Part shown: piece by piece, positions 3,462 to 7,394 of the stretch
How positions within the stretch are numbered: position 1 is the stretch's first letter
Layout of the letters: each line of letters opens with the position of its first letter
Assembly (NCBI GenBank): GCA_021816645.1
Contig: JAKAXF010000027.1
Span: 1-7,394, forward strand
DNA length: 7,394 nt
Source: Microcaldota archaeon
GTDB lineage: Archaea > Micrarchaeota > Micrarchaeia > Micrarchaeales > Micrarchaeaceae
Reading direction: 5' to 3'
Made by a program: the position numbers and the translations under genes
The notes under the pieces: model-generated
Database searches by the model: none
What the model was told of the DNA's origin: nothing
Seen by the model: the letters and a program-made list of their open reading frames with translations, nothing else

Positions 3462-5711
3462 ATGGTCTTGAAATTCTTTGAGGTTACACGTCTGCCTGAC
3501 CAGGAATTTGACAGGGAAGCGCTGATGGAACTGTTCGGTAAGAACACTTTTATGATAGGTTACGACTTCGCACTCAGAACCACGGTTCTAGCTATTAATG
3601 AAAGCTCCGACAGTGCTGCTAGACTCGGACTGGTAGTCCCTGGAATGGAGCTTTACGAGGCCGAAGGCTATGGAGATACCGTTGAGCAGATTCGCCTTCT
3701 CTCTGTATTCAGAAAATCGGAGACCATGCATCCTGCCACATTCAGCGATGTCTTCTCGCTGCGATTGAAAAGGGGTTTTTTGGGCTTCATGCTCAGGCCG
3801 CTCGGCGTGGATGAGATAGGGAAGAGTAAGGGGCTGGTCGAAGGATTGCTGGAGAAGAAGGTAGTAAGGGAGACGCTCTCAGTACTCAACGGCTCGGTTA
3901 TGAGCAGGATGAGCAGCTCGCAGCAGCGCGAGACGTTCAGCGGTTCAGAAGAGAGGATGCTGCTCTCAGAGATACTGGAATCGCTGAACCTGGCCGTGCT
4001 CAGCGGAATGCACGCATACTATATATACGCGGTAATAATCGGACCCGAAGCGCTGGAGGAGTACACGAGGGATAAGCTTTTCGTCATGGACAGCATAGCA
4101 CTTTCTAAGAGGCTTAGCGATTTGCCCCTTGATAAGATGCCAAGGTCTTTGCCGGTGGGAATAGAGAACGCCAAGAATTTCGTAAACTTCTATGGAGTAA
4201 GGGGATTGGCGTATTCATTGAAGACCGCACCGGCTGAGGGAGGCGGTGCAATAAAAATAGGTACGTTCCTTGAAGACGGAGTCCACGATACAGGAGAGGA
4301 GGTACGTGTTGATCCGTCGCTACTGAACCTCGGCTTCATACTAACCGGCCTTCCCGGCTCCGGCAAGACCATGGAGGCTATGAGTGTTGTAGATTCCGTG
4401 CTGTCCGAGAGAAACGGAACGAGAGTAGTAGTACTCGCACCGACAGATGAATGGGACAGCTTCGCGTTGGATCATGGGATGCATCTCATAAAGATTTACC
4501 AAGACAAAATTCCGATCAACTTCTTCAGGTGCGCCGAAAGTGTAGACGCATCCGTATTCTACGAGGATCTTGCGATGCTTATATCCTCTTCTTCCGATGC
4601 AGGTCCGTACAGGAACCCGATGGAGAAGTGCCTGCTGAACGCATTCAAGAACGTCTATTCTGAAAAAGTGCGCGAACCAGACCCCGTCCTCGTTTACAAA
4701 GAGATAGAGGATGCGATAATAAGGCTGCACGCGAAGAGGACGAACGTTGGAGTTAAGTACACGAAGCACGGAGAGAATATAAGATCTGCCCTTGAAAACC
4801 TCAGAAGCATAATAAGGAGACCCGAGTATTCATCTCGGAAGGGAATAAGGATAGAGGACGTTGCGGAAAAGGGTGTAGTGTTCAACATATCGGGCGTAAG
4901 CAACAAGATAAAACCGAGCATATACGCCCTGCTGCTCAATCAGGCTTACATGCTCGCGAACGCTTACGATACTAACGGCGACGACGATCTCAGGCTTCTC
5001 GTTTGCCTCGAAGAGTCTCAGACGATACTCGGACAGAGGGGAAGCGCGGCCGTGGAAGACCTTATATACAGGATACAGGATTTCAGGAAGAAGGGAGTGG
5101 GACTCGTACTGCTGACCCACAACGCGGATGATATCGATGACAGGATAAGAAGGCTGTGCCAGCTCAAACTCTACCTCAAGCAGGCTCCGGACGCGGCCGA
5201 CGCGGCCGCGGGAGACATGATATTCACTTACGCGGATAACGAAGCCGTTGCCAGAAAGCTTAAGCATCTTGACTCCAGAACCGGCGCGTTCGGCTACCTG
5301 GTAAAAAAAGGGAGAGAGAAGGTGGCGTGCGACAGCATATTCCTGCGAACCGCTGATTATAGACTGAATCCCGAAAGGGAATATTATACGGAGGGCACGC
5401 CCCCCATCGAGGGGTATATGAAGACAAATAGCATTGAACGCCCTGCTTTAATAGATATAAAGCTGCATATAGAGATCCGGGCAGAGCCTGGTAGCAGGGA
5501 GATAAATTTGAAGGGACTTTCGATTGGCGTTTACTATCTGTTGGAACAGGTGGCGCATTTTGACGTGGCGTCCCTACACGAAGGTAATGCAAACGTGAGG
5601 CTCGTAGGTGGCAGGATTTACGATGCACACCTAGAGAACGCTAACGGTAGGATTATAAGCCATTCGAGCTTCACCGCGAGTGGAAGCACAGAAATAAAAT
5701 TCTTTGTGTAA
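3462..5711 (+). CDS. HerA/VirB4-type ATPase of a type IV secretion-like transporter
   Basis: This 749-residue protein is a P-loop ATPase of the FtsK-HerA superfamily, expected to form a hexamer powering transfer of DNA or protein, or pilus assembly, at the membrane. Residues 1-250 form a VirB4-like N-terminal region without a membrane span. Around 263-295 comes the typical HerA lead-in ('AIKIGTF.EDG', then 'VDPSLLNLGFILTG'). Walker A is GLPGSGKT (296-303). Walker B is RLLVCLEES (511-519), with E517-E518 in place of the common Asp-Glu. The later motif is 'RIQDFRKKGVGLVLLTHN' (537-554), with R542 as possible arginine finger and T552-H553 where Thr/Ser-Gln is usual. Residues about 655-749 form a beta-rich C-terminal extension absent from minimal HerA proteins. 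It is the last gene of the operon, 8 bp after the three-helix gene. CedB of archaeal DNA import is the closest functional analogy; chromosomal HerA of DNA repair is less likely because no nurA, mre11 or rad50 is adjacent. Confidence 0.87.
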   Translation: MVLKFFEVTRLPDQEFDREALMELFGKNTFMIGYDFALRTTVLAINESSDSAARLGLVVPGMELYEAEGYGDTVEQIRLLSVFRKSETMHPATFSDVFSLRLKRGFLGFMLRPLGVDEIGKSKGLVEGLLEKKVVRETLSVLNGSVMSRMSSSQQRETFSGSEERMLLSEILESLNLAVLSGMHAYYIYAVIIGPEALEEYTRDKLFVMDSIALSKRLSDLPLDKMPRSLPVGIENAKNFVNFYGVRGLAYSLKTAPAEGGGAIKIGTFLEDGVHDTGEEVRVDPSLLNLGFILTGLPGSGKTMEAMSVVDSVLSERNGTRVVVLAPTDEWDSFALDHGMHLIKIYQDKIPINFFRCAESVDASVFYEDLAMLISSSSDAGPYRNPMEKCLLNAFKNVYSEKVREPDPVLVYKEIEDAIIRLHAKRTNVGVKYTKHGENIRSALENLRSIIRRPEYSSRKGIRIEDVAEKGVVFNISGVSNKIKPSIYALLLNQAYMLANAYDTNGDDDLRLLVCLEESQTILGQRGSAAVEDLIYRIQDFRKKGVGLVLLTHNADDIDDRIRRLCQLKLYLKQAPDAADAAAGDMIFTYADNEAVARKLKHLDSRTGAFGYLVKKGREKVACDSIFLRTADYRLNPEREYYTEGTPPIEGYMKTNSIERPALIDIKLHIEIRAEPGSREINLKGLSIGVYYLLEQVAHFDVASLHEGNANVRLVGGRIYDAHLENANGRIISHSSFTASGSTEIKFFV

Positions 5712-5806
5712 TTATACAGATACCTTAAAACCGGCGCTATATACTTACCGGCATCTACGCGGCATACTACACCATGTGAAAGATGCATGGATTTTGATGC
5801 TGCATC

Positions 5807-5822
5807 AATGCTTCGCATTTTC
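5807..5822 (+). terminator. Possible hairpin plus T-run after the operon
   Basis: AATGC-TTC-GCATT forms a 5-bp stem with a triloop and runs into TTTT (5818-5821). A larger imperfect structure precedes it: GATGCA (5782-5787) can pair with TGCATC (5801-5806). The position, about 100 bp after the ATPase stop and before the lonB promoter, suits transcription termination, but the stem is short and archaeal termination depends mostly on the T-run, so support is modest. Confidence 0.28.
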
Positions 5823-5830
5823 CCGCTACG

Positions 5831-5839
5831 AATTTATAG
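5831..5839 (+). promoter_or_regulatory. Putative TATA box of lonB
   Basis: AATTTATAG, centred at 5835, predicts a start near 5861 and a leader of about 22 nt containing the SD-like AGGT at 5874-5877, 6 nt before the ATG at 5884. This indicates that lonB is transcribed separately from the upstream operon. Confidence 0.45.
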
Positions 5840-5883
5840 TTATTCGTATCTAAATTACGTGTAAATATTATCCAGGTAACGCG

Positions 5884-7394
5884 ATGATGAAGTTCAAGAC
5901 AACCGCTGAGATAAAGGTTTCTGACAAGCTCATAGACCAGGTAATCGGTCAGCAGAGTGCGGTCGAGATAATAAAGAAGGCAGCGAAACAGAGGAGGAAC
6001 GTGCTTCTTATTGGGGAGCCGGGAACTGGCAAGACTATGCTAGCGCAGGCGATGGCCGAGCTCCTGCCCAACACCGACCTCGAAGACGTACTGGCTTACA
6101 AGAACGTGAACGACGAGAACACGCCGATTATCAAAACCGTTAAGACGTATCCTGACGGGATAGACAAGGCGCCGAACGGCGACGGACAGGGCAGGATAAT
6201 ATTGCAGAAAGAGAGGATGAAGAATAGGATGACGCTCTCTAAGGGTAGTTCCATAGTGTCTCCGATAGTAATGGTACTGGTTATACTGCTGTTCGGGCTT
6301 TCGCTGAGCGGCTTGATAAAGGGGTACGAGATAATAGTGCTTGCGGCGCTGATCCTAGGTATATTTATATTCGGAGCAATGGCTGTCTTCATGAGCGGAC
6401 TCACGCGCAGGGTCGGTATTCCTGGAATGACTGATATAAACGAACCAAAGCTTATAGTGGATAACACAGGTCTAACTCACGCACCTTTCGTTGACGCTAC
6501 AGGGAACAAGGCCGGAGCTCTTTTCGGTGACGTAAGACACGACCCACTCCAGTCTGGCGGGCTCGGGACTCCCGCGCACCTCAGGGTAGAAAGCGGTGCC
6601 ATACAAAAGGCAAACAAGGGTGTGCTGTATATAGACGAAGTTTCAAGCCTGGACCCGCGTTCTCAGCAGGAGCTTCTCACGGCAATGCAGGAAAAGAAAT
6701 ACGCTATAACAGGGCAGAGCGAGATGAGCTCTGGCGCCCTGGTCAAGACGGAACCAGCCCCTTGCGACTTCCTGCTGGTAGCGGCAGGAAACTTGCAGGA
6801 CATGCAGCACATGCATCCAGCGCTCAGGTCTAGGATAAGGGGCTACGGATACGAAGTGTACATGGAATCTTCGATAGCAGATACAGAAAAGAACCGCGAG
6901 GAGATAATAAGGTTCATAGCACAGGAGGTAAAGAAGGACGGCAGGATACCGCACTTCGACGTGGGAGCCGCGAACATGATAATAGAAGAGGCGAAAAGAA
7001 GGTCTGGCAGGAAGAACAGATTGACTCTGATACTGAGGGACCTTGGCGGCCTAGTAAGGGCGGCCGGTGACATAGCGATAGAGAGGAAGAAGGACGTCGT
7101 TACAAAGGACGAGGTCTTGAGCGCACTGAACCTTGCCAAGCCCATAGAATCACAGATCGTTACGCAGGAACTCGACTACAGAAAGGACTACCAAGTTTTC
7201 ACCACGCACGGTTACAAGATAGGTAAGGTCAACGGGCTTGCTGTGCTTGGATCGTCTCCAACGCTCTCTTCAGGGATAGTCATGCCGATAGTCGCCGAAG
7301 TAACTCCGGCGAGCTCGAGGGCGGAGGGCAAGTTTATACCTACGGGCAAGCTATGCAAGATAGCGAGCGAGGCGGTGAAGAACGTAAGCGCTGT
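5884..7394 (+). CDS. lonB: Archaeal membrane-anchored Lon protease LonB (3' end cut by window)
   Basis: The first 503 residues of the ATP-dependent protease LonB run off the window. LonB is a membrane-bound hexamer that degrades unfolded and regulatory proteins on the cytoplasmic face of archaeal cells. Walker A is GEPGTGKT (44-51). Two membrane helices inserted inside the AAA+ module (about 125-145 and 149-170) are the LonB hallmark that separates it from bacterial LonA. Next come '[15 protein letters not shown]' (193-207), Walker B GVLYIDEV (246-253), sensor-1 N303, the arginine-finger region '[10 protein letters not shown]' (311-320) and the sensor-2 region around R385. The protease domain starts near 430 and reaches '[13 protein letters not shown]'. 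The Ser-Lys catalytic dyad should lie beyond the window: the family is usually around 620-650 residues, so roughly the last 130 are missing. Two ATGs (5884, 5887) sit 6 and 9 nt after AGGT, so either may start. Arginine codons are 22 of 25 AGR, the host-like pattern. Confidence 0.96.
   Translation, partial: MMKFKTTAEIKVSDKLIDQVIGQQSAVEIIKKAAKQRRNVLLIGEPGTGKTMLAQAMAELLPNTDLEDVLAYKNVNDENTPIIKTVKTYPDGIDKAPNGDGQGRIILQKERMKNRMTLSKGSSIVSPIVMVLVILLFGLSLSGLIKGYEIIVLAALILGIFIFGAMAVFMSGLTRRVGIPGMTDINEPKLIVDNTGLTHAPFVDATGNKAGALFGDVRHDPLQSGGLGTPAHLRVESGAIQKANKGVLYIDEVSSLDPRSQQELLTAMQEKKYAITGQSEMSSGALVKTEPAPCDFLLVAAGNLQDMQHMHPALRSRIRGYGYEVYMESSIADTEKNREEIIRFIAQEVKKDGRIPHFDVGAANMIIEEAKRRSGRKNRLTLILRDLGGLVRAAGDIAIERKKDVVTKDEVLSALNLAKPIESQIVTQELDYRKDYQVFTTHGYKIGKVNGLAVLGSSPTLSSGIVMPIVAEVTPASSRAEGKFIPTGKLCKIASEAVKNVSA

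Noticed and set aside
4341..5628. Several minus-strand ORFs of 81-145 codons within the ATPase gene
   Set aside because: All overlap conserved Walker A/B coding sequence on the plus strand and show no domain of their own.
3462..5711. Chromosomal HerA helicase of the Mre11-Rad50-NurA repair set
   Set aside because: No nurA, mre11 or rad50 is adjacent; the gene is longer than usual HerA and is embedded with small membrane-protein genes.
5730..5752. Direct repeat ACCGGC as a possible CRISPR or attachment core
   Set aside because: Only two 6-bp copies 17 bp apart, with no spacer-like periodicity and no integrase or tRNA fragment nearby.
5883..5890. C-box-like GATGATGA at the lonB start, suggesting a C/D-box guide RNA
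   Set aside because: It arises from the two consecutive ATG codons of lonB, and no matching D, C' and D' boxes at the right spacing were seen.
6096..6467. Minus-strand ORF of 123 codons, hydrophobic, inside lonB
   Set aside because: It is antisense to the LonB membrane insertion and flanking AAA+ region; the hydrophobicity mirrors the sense strand.

Overview
The window looks archaeal. Protein genes are preceded by TATA-like boxes and by Shine-Dalgarno (SD) sites of the AGGTGAT type. The tRNA gene encodes no CCA. Arginine is written mostly AGG/AGA and isoleucine often ATA. The last gene is a membrane-anchored archaeal LonB protease. Small size, tight packing and poorly recognisable membrane genes would suit a DPANN-type archaeon (Micrarchaeota-like), but that placement is a weak inference.

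Layout. 1-186 is an AT-rich intergenic stretch with several TATA-like boxes. 187-669 (+) encodes a stand-alone tandem-CBS protein. 811-885 (-) is tRNA-Glu(CUC). It shares a short AT-rich promoter region with the divergent gene at 955-1482 (+), which encodes a bacterial-PH-like domain plus a C-terminal zinc ribbon. 1483-1607 is an AT-rich promoter with two small palindromes around a TATA box. 1608-5711 (+) is a five-gene, almost gapless operon: an unrecognised coiled-coil protein, a protein with an N-terminal membrane hairpin and a large soluble tail, a 62-residue two-helix membrane protein, a 91-residue three-helix membrane protein, and a 749-residue HerA/VirB4-type ATPase. 5712-5883 is intergenic, with hairpins and the next promoter. 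5884-7394 (+) is lonB, cut by the window edge before its catalytic serine.

The operon is the item of interest. A HerA/VirB4-superfamily ATPase directly behind several very small membrane proteins, one of them a two-helix hairpin with a basic loop, is the arrangement of type IV secretion-derived DNA transporters. In particular it recalls the archaeal DNA-import (Ced/Ted) systems, where a VirB2-like pilin works with a HerA/VirB4-like ATPase. No relaxase or coupling protein is visible in the window. I infer a cell-envelope DNA or protein translocation machine, possibly a divergent version. Only the ATPase assignment rests on clear motifs; the roles of the other four genes come from topology and position.

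The flanking genes (CBS protein, tRNA, PH/zinc-ribbon protein, LonB) look like ordinary chromosomal genes. By hand count the operon uses more CGN arginine codons (28 of about 93) than they do (5 of 49), which suggests either transfer or weaker codon selection.
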